37,969 nucleotides of DNA from CAZVWH01 sp964631175 (lineage in GTDB: Bacteria > Planctomycetota > Phycisphaerae > Sedimentisphaerales > Anaerobacaceae). Positions within the stretch are counted from its first letter, which is position 1; every line of letters begins with the position of its first letter. The translations under genes and the position numbers were made by a program. The DNA is taken from positions 1 to 37,969 of the forward strand of contig CAZVWH010000017.1 of the NCBI GenBank assembly GCA_964631175.1, written 5' to 3'. Shown here one piece after another: positions 28,750 to 36,172 of this stretch. The notes beneath the pieces are model-generated. The model made no database searches and was not told the origin of the DNA. It saw only the letters and a list, made by a program, of their open reading frames with translations.

Positions 28750-30171
28750 TTACCTTATACGGAATCTACCGCATAATTGCTTAACTTTATTTGCTATCTC
28801 AACCCGGAAAGACTCATCTATTTTATATTCGCTATCGCTTATTATCTCAATCTTTTTAAGGATGGCCTCCATTAACTCCGACATAATCTGCATTTCTCTT
28901 GTCCCCATCCCGTTTTTTGTTACAATCGGCGTACCTATTCTAAGGCCGCTACCAATTGCAGAGGTTTTCTTATCATAAGGAAGGTTTATCTTATCGACAA
29001 CTATGCCGCATTGCTCAAGGCACTTTTGGGCTGTGACACCCGTTAAACCGTCCCTGAAATCAGCAATGTTTACAATAATCATGTGGTTGTCCGTCCCGCC
29101 AGTTACCACATTGAATCCTAAATTCAGCAAGTGAGCTGCAAGACTTTTTGCATTTTCTATAATTTTGAATTGCCTTACTTTATACTCATCCGAAAGGGTC
29201 TCTTTGAAAAAAACTGCTTTAGCCGCTATATTATTCAAATAAACCGTTCCCTGCACGCCGGGGAAGGTTGCTTTTTGAATATGTTCCCACAATTTCGTCT
29301 CTCGTCCCTCGTCCCTCGTACCTCGTCTATCATAATCTTTGCCCATTACTATCAGGCCGCCTCGTGGCCCTCCCGGCTTATATGTGCTTGACGTTGTAAA
29401 ATGCGCATAATCTACCGGCGAAGAATGAGCACCTGCTATTATTAAACCTGATATGTGTGAGACGTCCGCCAGAAGATAGGCTCCTACCTCGTCTGCAATC
29501 TCTCTGAACCTCTTAAAATCTATCTTCCTGGAATAAACACTGGCACCGCATATCATCAGTTTCGGCTTAAATTCAATCGCTTGCTCCCTTATAGCATTAT
29601 AATCCAGAAGGAAAGTGTCGCTATCAACGTAGTAATTTTCTACATTAAAAAATTTTCCGGCAAAAGAAACATTTGCACCGTGTGAAAAATGTCCTCCATG
29701 GTCGGGGGCGAGACTAAGTATTTTATCTGCACTTTCCAGCAAAGCGGTAAGAACAATTTGATTGGCTGCGGTGCCGGAATGCGGCTGAACATTTGCATAC
29801 TTCGCACCAAAGGCCCCTTTGGCTCTGGCTACGGCCAGTTTCTCCACCTCGTCAACAACCTGACAGCCTCCGTGCAGTCTGGCCCCTGGAAAACCTTCGG
29901 CTGTTTTATTTTGAACAATTGAGCCAAGAGCTGCTAAGACGGCCATCGAGCATTGATTCTCTGCAGCGATAAGCTGTAGCGTATCTTGACGCCTTTCGTA
30001 CTCATTCGCTATCAGCCGGTTAACTTCGGGGTCTTCTTCTACGAGGGCACCAAATATGCCTTTGTGATATTCCTCGCTGCTTAACAGCCTTTGGTATTCT
30101 CCCTTAACCAACTCGTAAATCCTCTTATCCGCATTCCTGAGTTTTTCATTTTTGTGCTTGTTTAATAGCAT
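28750..30171 (-). CDS. glyA: Serine hydroxymethyltransferase, divergent type
   Basis: A 473-residue PLP enzyme that interconverts serine and glycine with tetrahydrofolate. Marks, numbered from ATG 30171: LIAAENQCS (67-75), NKTAEGFPGARLHGG (88-102), ANVQPHSGTAANQ (126-138), DVSHISG (236-242) and TTSSTYKPGGPRGG (259-272). Lys265 is the PLP lysine; the classical THKTLRGPRGG reads TYKPGGPRGG, a substitution I recall from a divergent SHMT subgroup. About 45 residues precede the usual start. Residues 282-292 (RRGTRDEGRET) come from five in-frame heptamers (29295-29329) in a surface loop. ATG 30171 has GGAGAGG 6 bases upstream. It lies 67 bases after rseP. Confidence 0.92.
   Translation of the reverse strand: MLLNKHKNEKLRNADKRIYELVKGEYQRLLSSEEYHKGIFGALVEEDPEVNRLIANEYERRQDTLQLIAAENQCSMAVLAALGSIVQNKTAEGFPGARLHGGCQVVDEVEKLAVARAKGAFGAKYANVQPHSGTAANQIVLTALLESADKILSLAPDHGGHFSHGANVSFAGKFFNVENYYVDSDTFLLDYNAIREQAIEFKPKLMICGASVYSRKIDFKRFREIADEVGAYLLADVSHISGLIIAGAHSSPVDYAHFTTSSTYKPGGPRGGLIVMGKDYDRRGTRDEGRETKLWEHIQKATFPGVQGTVYLNNIAAKAVFFKETLSDEYKVRQFKIIENAKSLAAHLLNLGFNVVTGGTDNHMIIVNIADFRDGLTGVTAQKCLEQCGIVVDKINLPYDKKTSAIGSGLRIGTPIVTKNGMGTREMQIMSELMEAILKKIEIISDSEYKIDESFRVEIANKVKQLCGRFRIR
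29295..29329. repeat. Heptamer array inside glyA
   Basis: Five units in strict 7-base register: TCGTCTC, TCGTCCC, TCGTCCC, TCGTACC, TCGTCTA. The 35 bases are translated as the Arg/Glu/Asp-rich loop RRGTRDEGRET and leave the frame open. Confidence 0.9.
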
Positions 30172-30237
30172 TTGTAACCTCTCCAATCCTTTCTCCGGCT
30201 ATAAGAACGTGATATTTTTCACCCATAACTTAACCAC

Positions 30238-32400
30238 TCAGCTAAAAAAGCTCCTGACAACGTCGTTAAATGTTACATAAACAAGAAAGGTTCCTATAAG
30301 TGCCCATCCGGTATAAGCTATGATTCCCTGGGTCCGCTCACTTAACGCTGAACCTTTGATTCTTTCTAACAACAAAAGAGCAATCAAACCTCCATCGAGA
30401 GGCGGCAGCGGCAGCAGATTAAACACAGCGATAGCCGCGCTTATCAATCCAAGAAGGTAAATGTAGTCAACCAATGGCTGCTCTGCAACAAGGCGATAAC
30501 TAAACGCCATAATACCAACAGGGCCCATAAGATGTTTGGGACTGACAACTCCTCCAACCAGGCGTTTTAGTGTCAGGTACGTCTGAGCTACGAACATAAC
30601 AGTCCTTCTGTAGCCCATCGTAATGGCGTGTATCGGCCCGCTTGCCCGATAGGTTATTTCAAAAGCCTTGAAGGGAACGAATTCAGCTAATGTAGATTTT
30701 ACGTTGATAGATTCTTTGCTACTAACTGCATCTAAAAAGACGCTGCCTGTTGTCTTGCCGTCAACATAATCAATCTTAATGCGCTGGCCAGCGTGGCGAC
30801 GGATTTGTCTTATAACATCGTAGAAACTCGATACCGCTACTCCATTTACAGCCGTTATTTCCGCTCCGCGGGGAATATCCAGTTGAGCAGATCCTCCTTC
30901 CACTTCAACAGTTTTTGCAATAATCGGATGTTTAAAATCATACATTTTAAAAGTGGAAAATGAAATTCCTATTCTTGCTTCATTAATATCTGGGTCTCGC
31001 TTTGGTGTGACACTAATCGTAAGCTTCGTTTCAATACCATTAGCGTCGGTTCGCAACACCTTTATAGGCAACTCCTTATTCTCAAAATTCTTTACAACTT
31101 CACGAAACTCCTCAAATATCGGGCATACAACTTCACCGATACCCAAAATAATATCACCACTTTGCAAAAACGGTTTCGCCTCCACCTCCTCCATAATGCC
31201 CATCTTCTCTAATAGCTGCCGTACTTTAGCTGAAATTTTCATCCAAGTTGATTTTTCAACACTCAAATTTTCCATCCGAAACCGCGGCACCATAGAATAT
31301 ATGTACCCGGTACTATCCGATATTATCAACTCCAGTCCAATTTTGCTTTCAACCAACTGCAATTGGCCAGCCTGATTAGTCCGCTCAACCAACAAAGTCA
31401 CTTCCGGAGCAAGAGAATTCTCGACAATTTCCTCCAATTCCCAATGGCTTTGCACATCCCTTCCGTCAACAGCTCTGATACGGTCGCCGGGAAGCAAGCC
31501 TGTTTTTTCATGTAAAGCATTAGCGTCAGAAACATCCGCTATGGTTAAAGTCATTGGTGGAACTATACCAAAAACCTTCATCGGCCCTCCGGGCATTCGT
31601 TTTGACACAAGTGCAACGCCTTCTTCAGAGCCATCTTGGTGCCTTACCTCTAATTGCACTTCTTCACCTTCATCCGACAAAGCAGCTGCTATTAAAATAT
31701 TGCTGAAGTCAAGGTCCTTACTTTTGCCTTCTATTTCAATTACCTCATCACCCGGCCTCAGACCCGCCTGCGCCGCAGGCGAATCCGGCACTACATTGCC
31801 AACCACCGCAGGTGGCAGCTTTATCCCGATAAGAAAAACTATCATAAAAATTATAACGGCACTTATAACATTAAAGGTAACTCCTGCTGCTATAACTGGG
31901 ATTCGTGTGCTGACCGGCTTATTAGAAAAAGAACGTGGATCATTATTGGATTTGATAGGCCCCGTATCATCCTGGCCCAGCATTTTTACATAACCGCCGA
32001 ACGGAATAAGGCCGATGCGATATTCAGTCTCTCCGGCTTTTCCTCTACTGCCCAGCTTGATGTCTAACCCGCCGGAGGCAGGCTCATCCGACTCATCATT
32101 TTCTCCGGAAAATAATTTCGGTAGTAATCGAATCCGAAAGCCATCCTCTGTTTTGCAAACGCCCAGTAAGGTCGGTGGCATGAAAATGGAAAAAGCTTCA
32201 ACCTTTATACCCGACAGCTTGGCGATAATGAAGTGACCAAATTCATGTACGATAACGACTGCTCCGAATCCAAACAGCACCAGCAGTACATTGCCAAAAA
32301 CGCTAATGTGCCGAACAATCAGATATATAGCTGCGGCAAAGGCCGCAATCCAAAAAAGTCCTCGCAGGTTTTTATTCAATAAACGCTTCGACTTAGACAT
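30238..32400 (-). CDS. rseP: Site-2 protease RseP with four PDZ-like domains
   Basis: A 720-residue intramembrane zinc metalloprotease (M50B) that cleaves membrane-bound anti-sigma factors or signal-peptide remnants. VIVHEFGHFIIAKLSG (50-65) holds the HExxH site, and FNLLPLPPLDGG (660-671) the third zinc ligand. RIGLIPFGGYVKMLG (128-142) is the conserved loop after the first helix. The E. coli enzyme has about 450 residues and two PDZ domains; here four PDZ-like repeats are visible: GLRPGDEVIEIEG (about 213), GLLPGDRIRAVDGRDV (about 301), FLQSGDIILGIG (about 411) and IPRGAEITAVNGVAV (about 509). An acidic Gly-rich stretch at 98-124 partly derives from repeat-like DNA. ATG 32400 with GGAG upstream is chosen over TTG 32403. 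It is downstream of dxr, a common arrangement. Confidence 0.95.
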   Translation of the reverse strand: MSKSKRLLNKNLRGLFWIAAFAAAIYLIVRHISVFGNVLLVLFGFGAVVIVHEFGHFIIAKLSGIKVEAFSIFMPPTLLGVCKTEDGFRIRLLPKLFSGENDESDEPASGGLDIKLGSRGKAGETEYRIGLIPFGGYVKMLGQDDTGPIKSNNDPRSFSNKPVSTRIPVIAAGVTFNVISAVIIFMIVFLIGIKLPPAVVGNVVPDSPAAQAGLRPGDEVIEIEGKSKDLDFSNILIAAALSDEGEEVQLEVRHQDGSEEGVALVSKRMPGGPMKVFGIVPPMTLTIADVSDANALHEKTGLLPGDRIRAVDGRDVQSHWELEEIVENSLAPEVTLLVERTNQAGQLQLVESKIGLELIISDSTGYIYSMVPRFRMENLSVEKSTWMKISAKVRQLLEKMGIMEEVEAKPFLQSGDIILGIGEVVCPIFEEFREVVKNFENKELPIKVLRTDANGIETKLTISVTPKRDPDINEARIGISFSTFKMYDFKHPIIAKTVEVEGGSAQLDIPRGAEITAVNGVAVSSFYDVIRQIRRHAGQRIKIDYVDGKTTGSVFLDAVSSKESINVKSTLAEFVPFKAFEITYRASGPIHAITMGYRRTVMFVAQTYLTLKRLVGGVVSPKHLMGPVGIMAFSYRLVAEQPLVDYIYLLGLISAAIAVFNLLPLPPLDGGLIALLLLERIKGSALSERTQGIIAYTGWALIGTFLVYVTFNDVVRSFFS

Positions 32401-32424
32401 CAAACAGCTCCGTATTAGATTAAA

Positions 32425-32445
32425 ATTCTAAATCCTAAATCCTAA
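32425..32445. repeat. Heptamer array upstream of rseP
   Basis: ATTCTAA, ATCCTAA, ATCCTAA in register, grading into degenerate AT-rich units. It lies 25 bases upstream of the rseP start. Confidence 0.75.
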
Positions 32446-32460
32446 ACAATATTGAAATTC

Positions 32461-32568
32461 AAACTTGTGGTGAGCTTGCCGAATCCATGCTCAAATTTTC
32501 AAAACTCATTGTTTTGGTTATTTGGATTTTTGTCATTTGAATCCGTTCGACAAGCTCAGGACAAGTTT
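32461..32568. repeat. Inverted repeat pair (28-base arms) between dxr and rseP
   Basis: The left arm AAACTTGTGGTGAGCTTGCC plus GAATCCAT (32461-32488) and the complement of 32541-32568 agree at 22 of 28 positions. The core TGAGCTTG(T/C)CGAA is that of the palindrome family in lpxB and ftsQ. The 52 bases between are AT-rich and show a loose 7-base pattern (TTTTGGT, TATTTGG, ATTTTTG, TCATTTG). Confidence 0.7.
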
Positions 32569-32635
32569 GTTTTGGATTTAGAATTCAGTGCTTGGTGCTT
32601 TTCATTGTTTTAGATTTCGGATTTTGATATTTTCT

Positions 32636-33802
32636 TTATGCCCTTATGCTCTTGTGCACTTGCGCCTCGACCTCTTTTCTGGCCCAGTCATCCGTCTGGA
32701 GCAGCTCTTCAAGGGATACATCTTTTTTAACTTCATGTTTATTCAGGCAGTACTCTATCAATTCCACAATATTAACAAATTTAATTTTACCTGCCAGAAA
32801 CTCTTGTACCGCAGCCTCGTTCGCAGCGTTAAAAACAACAGCAGCGGTGCCGCCTATACGCGCGACCTCGAAACCTAATGACAGTGCACGAAACTTATTC
32901 AAATCAGGTCTTTCAAATGTAAGCTTACCTATCTCTTCCAGCCGTAGATGCTTTCCGATGCCGGCAACGCGAGCAGGATACGTCAAAGCATACTGGATAG
33001 GCAGACACATATCAGGCTCGCTTAGCTGTGCTATAATCGAGCCATCTACAAATTCTACTAATGAATGAACTATCGATTCAGGTTGCACTATCACCTCGAT
33101 TTTTTCCACCGGCATAGCAAAAAGCCAGTGGGCCTCAATAACTTCCAATGCCTTGTTCATCATAGTTGCAGAGTCGATAGTGATCTTCGGCCCCATATCC
33201 CAGACCGGGTGCGAAAGTGCCTGCTCCAGTGTGACGTTCTGCAAATCGTCATAAGTTAGTTTTCTAAACGGCCCGCCGGAAGTTGTTAGAATAATTTTAT
33301 TGACTTCTTCGTGCCGGCCCGACTGTAAGGCCTGACAGATAGCTGAGTGCTCGCTGTCTATGGGCAGGATAGTGCTGTTATTTTCTTTTGCGGTTTTGGT
33401 AAGCAGCTCGCCAGCAATAACGAGCGGTTCTTTGTTTGCGATGGCAAGTCTCTTACCATGCGTGGCGGCTGCAAGAACCGAGGGCAATCCCGCAGCCCCA
33501 ACAACTGCGCTGAGGACGATATCGACCTCTTCAAGCTCTGCGAGCTCTATCAAACTGTCCGGCCCGCTTAAAATCTTAACGTCTAAATCATCAGCCATCT
33601 CTGCAAGCTGCGATGCGTAATCAGCATCAGTGACAGCAATATACTTCGGCTTATATCGCTTGGCCTGTTCAGCCAAAAGCTCGACACTACTGTGAGCGCT
33701 CAATGCGATAATTTGGTACTGCGGCCCAAGTGCATCGATTACCCTCAGAGCATTTTTGCCAATCGATCCCGTCGAACCTAAGATGGCTATTTTTTGGGTC
33801 AT
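32636..33802 (-). CDS. dxr: 1-deoxy-D-xylulose 5-phosphate reductoisomerase
   Basis: A 388-residue MEP-pathway enzyme that makes methylerythritol phosphate with NADPH. Marks: IAILGSTGSIGKNALRVID (5-23, NADPH loop), IANKEPLVIAGELL (the family NKE motif), ILPIDSEHSAICQAL, TTSGGPFR, MGPKITIDSATMMNKALEVI and VQPESIVHSLVEF (flexible loop and metal site). The length is normal. ATG 33802 has GAGGA about 12 bases upstream, a loose fit. With ispD at 17759-18499 it indicates the MEP route to isoprenoids. rseP follows after 235 bases of repeats. Confidence 0.96.
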   Translation of the reverse strand: MTQKIAILGSTGSIGKNALRVIDALGPQYQIIALSAHSSVELLAEQAKRYKPKYIAVTDADYASQLAEMADDLDVKILSGPDSLIELAELEEVDIVLSAVVGAAGLPSVLAAATHGKRLAIANKEPLVIAGELLTKTAKENNSTILPIDSEHSAICQALQSGRHEEVNKIILTTSGGPFRKLTYDDLQNVTLEQALSHPVWDMGPKITIDSATMMNKALEVIEAHWLFAMPVEKIEVIVQPESIVHSLVEFVDGSIIAQLSEPDMCLPIQYALTYPARVAGIGKHLRLEEIGKLTFERPDLNKFRALSLGFEVARIGGTAAVVFNAANEAAVQEFLAGKIKFVNIVELIEYCLNKHEVKKDVSLEELLQTDDWARKEVEAQVHKSIRA

Positions 33803-33841
33803 TGATGCTTACATCCTCTTTGTCGCCAGAAGAATAATCTA

Positions 33842-33917
33842 CCCCCCTTCTTGCTTTCGCCTGCCTCCGCGTCTCTCGACGCGAGTCGAGGCGGCAGGCA
33901 AGAAAGTAGGGGGGCGG
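33842..33917. repeat. Large C-rich/G-rich palindromic element, copy 2
   Basis: CCCCCCTTCTTGCTTTCGCC at the left and GGCAGGCAAGAAAGTAGGGG at the right form the arms, around a GACGCGAGTC centre. It shares arms and design with 12329-12430. Confidence 0.78.
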
Positions 33918-34060
33918 ACCGTCAAATATCGATAATATGACAAGCACGGCAAATTGTCAAGGCACATGACCCAATTATGTGTTTTGCCAGATATGACACC
34001 CGCGAAGCGGAGGCCCATACACGGCCATCTCGAATCTGCACCTGGGGCTGTCACGCATTT

Positions 34061-34108
34061 GGTTATCAGGTTAACAGGCCGTGGCGATCAGATTATCAGG
34101 GCATCAGA
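34061..34108. repeat. Degenerate TTATCAGG repeats
   Basis: GGTTATCAGG (34061-34070), TTAACAGG (34071-34078), GATTATCAGG (34091-34100) and GCATCAG (34101-34107), with a further GGTTATCGGATTATCAGG at 34222-34239. The likeness is loose and no spacer pattern exists. Confidence 0.5.
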
Positions 34109-34618
34109 AGAACGATCTGCCAACCGTCTTTTTTCCTACTATCCTGACCTCCTGGTACACTTCACCATGATTTAGTTCCCGCAAAGCAGAGCCTCTGATA
34201 GCCTGATTTCCTTTCGTAAGTGGTTATCGGATTATCAGGAGTAGGTATTTATCCACTTTTTAGTGGGCCATAACTCATCGCCGACCGAAAACAGACACCA
34301 TCACGTTCAGCCTGTTGCCGGCAAAAAGTTTCGAAATTTGATTAAAAAAACGAATTTATTTGGCCTTGGACCCACAAAAAATATTTTCTTATGTGATTTT
34401 ACCCTCCTTATATGACGATAATTATGAACAAGTAACAGTCCAAGACCATTCGATTATGGGGGTCCTTGAACTGGGGGGTAAGGAATATTGCCAAAGACTT
34501 TTCTGCGGATTCGATGCTGGAACAAAACAGCTATGACGAACCATGAAAAATCTGGCAAAACACGAGATTCGAATCTATTCGATGGCAATTCCATTGAGAC
34601 TTAAGAGGAGATTAAATA

Positions 34619-35014
34619 ATGAATGAGCGGATTTCCGTATTGGTGGTAGAGGACGAAGAGCATATCCGCAGAGTTTTAGAATACAATTTAAGGCTGGATG
34701 GTTTCCAAGTGCACTCAGCCAAAGATGGACCAAGGGCAACCGAGCTTGCCAAAGAATTACAGCCTGACTTGATTCTGTTGGATTGGATGATGCCGGATAT
34801 GGATGGATTGGAAGTTCTATCCAGACTTAAGCAGGACAAAACAACGGAAAATATACCGGTCTTTATGCTGTCAGCAAAGGGAATGATGGCTGATGTAGGA
34901 CGAGCCTTGTGTGAAGGTGCCGACGACTACATAACCAAGCCATTTGACCCAATGCAGTTGGGTAAGACCATCAGAAAAAAACTTCAGAAGTATGCAAAAA
35001 GCGAAAGCAGCTAA
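34619..35014 (+). CDS. Single-domain response regulator (CheY-like)
   Basis: A 131-residue receiver domain. VLVVEDEEHIRRVLEYNL has the acidic pair Asp12-Glu13, LLDWMMPDMDG the phosphoacceptor Asp55, FMLSAK the switch Ser85, and DDYITKPF the Lys107. The sequence is closest in style to PhoB/PleD-type receivers, but there is no output domain. A GAGGAG ribosome binding site precedes the ATG. It opens a four-gene signalling operon, with 44 bases to the next gene. Confidence 0.93.
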   Translation: MNERISVLVVEDEEHIRRVLEYNLRLDGFQVHSAKDGPRATELAKELQPDLILLDWMMPDMDGLEVLSRLKQDKTTENIPVFMLSAKGMMADVGRALCEGADDYITKPFDPMQLGKTIRKKLQKYAKSESS

Positions 35015-35058
35015 AGCCGCGTTCTTATCGATTTCACCTTGAAAAGGAGGTTTACAAC

Positions 35059-35784
35059 ATGGGGGGTATTGAAAACAATAAGGAACTTCAAGATTTTATC
35101 CACATTGTAGCTAACGATCTAAAAGCGCCAATCCGAGGAATTGCAACTTTGGCTGACTGGCTGTTGATGGACTACGGTGACAAGCTCGATGAACAAGGAA
35201 AAAACTATATTCAGTTGCTCGGCAACAGAGCAAAACGAATCAGCAATCTTATAGAAAGTATTCTGCGTTATTCCCAAATCGGACGTGTCACGACAAACAT
35301 AGAAAAAATAAATCTAAACACACTTATAGAAAAGATAATTTATCGAGTTGCTCCGCCGGACAATATTGAAATTACCATTGAAAACGAATTGCCCATCCTT
35401 ACATGTAGCCGAAATGGTCTAATGCAGATATTTCAAAACCTGCTTAGCAACGCAATTACATTCATGGACAAACCACAAGGACAAGTAAAAATCGGCTGCA
35501 GCGAGGAAGGCAAATTTTGGAAATTAAGTGTCACAGATAATGGGCCAGGCATTGCAGAAGAAAACTTTGAAAAGATATTCCAAATTTTCCACACATTGTC
35601 ACCCCCAGAAGAAATGGAAACCAAGGGCGTTGGTCTCACGTTAGTAAAAAAAATCGTTGAATTGTATGGTGGAAGGATTTGGATTGAATCAAAACTGGGC
35701 CAGGGAAGCACATTCTTCTTTACAATACCAAAACCACAAAGGGAGGTTGAAAATGTGGAACTTCAGGCCGATACTATTAGTTGA
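35059..35784 (+). CDS. Histidine-kinase-like protein lacking the phosphoacceptor His
   Basis: A 241-residue soluble protein with a dimerisation helix pair and an ATPase domain and no sensor. The first helix reads DFIHIVANDLKAPIRGIATL (12-31), where phytochrome-type kinases have F.y.aSHDLkaPLR. The phosphoacceptor position is Asn19. The ATPase domain looks intact: NLLSNAITFM (N box, Asn131), VTDNGPGIAEENFEKIFQIF (G1 and F boxes, from 158) and TKGVGLTLVKKIVELYGGRI (G2, from 188). The stop lies 32 bases inside the next gene. It could be a pseudokinase that modulates the operon's active kinase or acts as a phosphatase-like partner. AAAAGGAGG precedes the start. Confidence 0.88.
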   Translation: MGGIENNKELQDFIHIVANDLKAPIRGIATLADWLLMDYGDKLDEQGKNYIQLLGNRAKRISNLIESILRYSQIGRVTTNIEKINLNTLIEKIIYRVAPPDNIEITIENELPILTCSRNGLMQIFQNLLSNAITFMDKPQGQVKIGCSEEGKFWKLSVTDNGPGIAEENFEKIFQIFHTLSPPEEMETKGVGLTLVKKIVELYGGRIWIESKLGQGSTFFFTIPKPQREVENVELQADTIS

Positions 35785-36172
35785 AGATGATGCTATAGAT
35801 GCCTTGACGGTCAAGAGAGCACTTAAGCATCTTAATTTCCACAATCACTTAATCCATTTGAAAGATAGTAGAGAAGCTTTGGAATATTTAAAAGCCGAAG
35901 CTAATACAAAGCCTTCCATAATCATTCTGGATTTAAACACACCCAAAATGAACGGCTTTGAACTGCTGGAAATTATCAAATTTGATGAAAGGCTAAAAGA
36001 GATTCCTGTCGTCATGCTTACCATGTCCGAAGCATCTCAAGACATCGATAAAAGCTTTAAACAGAACGTTGCCGGCTATTTTGTTAAACCTATTGATTTC
36101 GATCATTTTATCAAAGCATTCGACGCTATATACAAATACTGGGCTTTAAGCGAGTTACCAAGTGACCGATAA
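35753..36172 (+). CDS. Response regulator, Rcp1-like
   Basis: A 139-residue receiver: FRPILLVEDDAIDALTVKRA (acidic pair Asp12-Asp13), DSREALEYLKAE, IIILDLNTPKMNGFELLEII (phosphoacceptor Asp60), VVMLTMSEASQDI (switch Thr) and AGYFVKPIDF (Lys112). The extra loop and LDLNxPxMNG form match the Rcp1 group that works with phytochrome-type kinases. ATG 35753 is chosen for the GGGAGG ribosome binding site just before it; this puts the start 32 bases inside the kinase-like gene. The next gene overlaps its end by 11 bases. Confidence 0.92.
   Translation: MWNFRPILLVEDDAIDALTVKRALKHLNFHNHLIHLKDSREALEYLKAEANTKPSIIILDLNTPKMNGFELLEIIKFDERLKEIPVVMLTMSEASQDIDKSFKQNVAGYFVKPIDFDHFIKAFDAIYKYWALSELPSDR

Larger units (their letters stand above)
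33803..34618. other. Repeat-bearing non-coding region between dxr and the signalling operon
   Basis: 816 bases between divergent genes, so promoters for both should lie here, but no convincing pair of hexamers is seen. It contains the large palindrome at 33842-33917 and TTATCAGG repeats at 34061-34108 and 34222-34239. The stretch 34250-34618 appears to be unique sequence and holds nothing recognisable before the GAGGAG ribosome binding site of the receiver gene. Confidence 0.6.
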
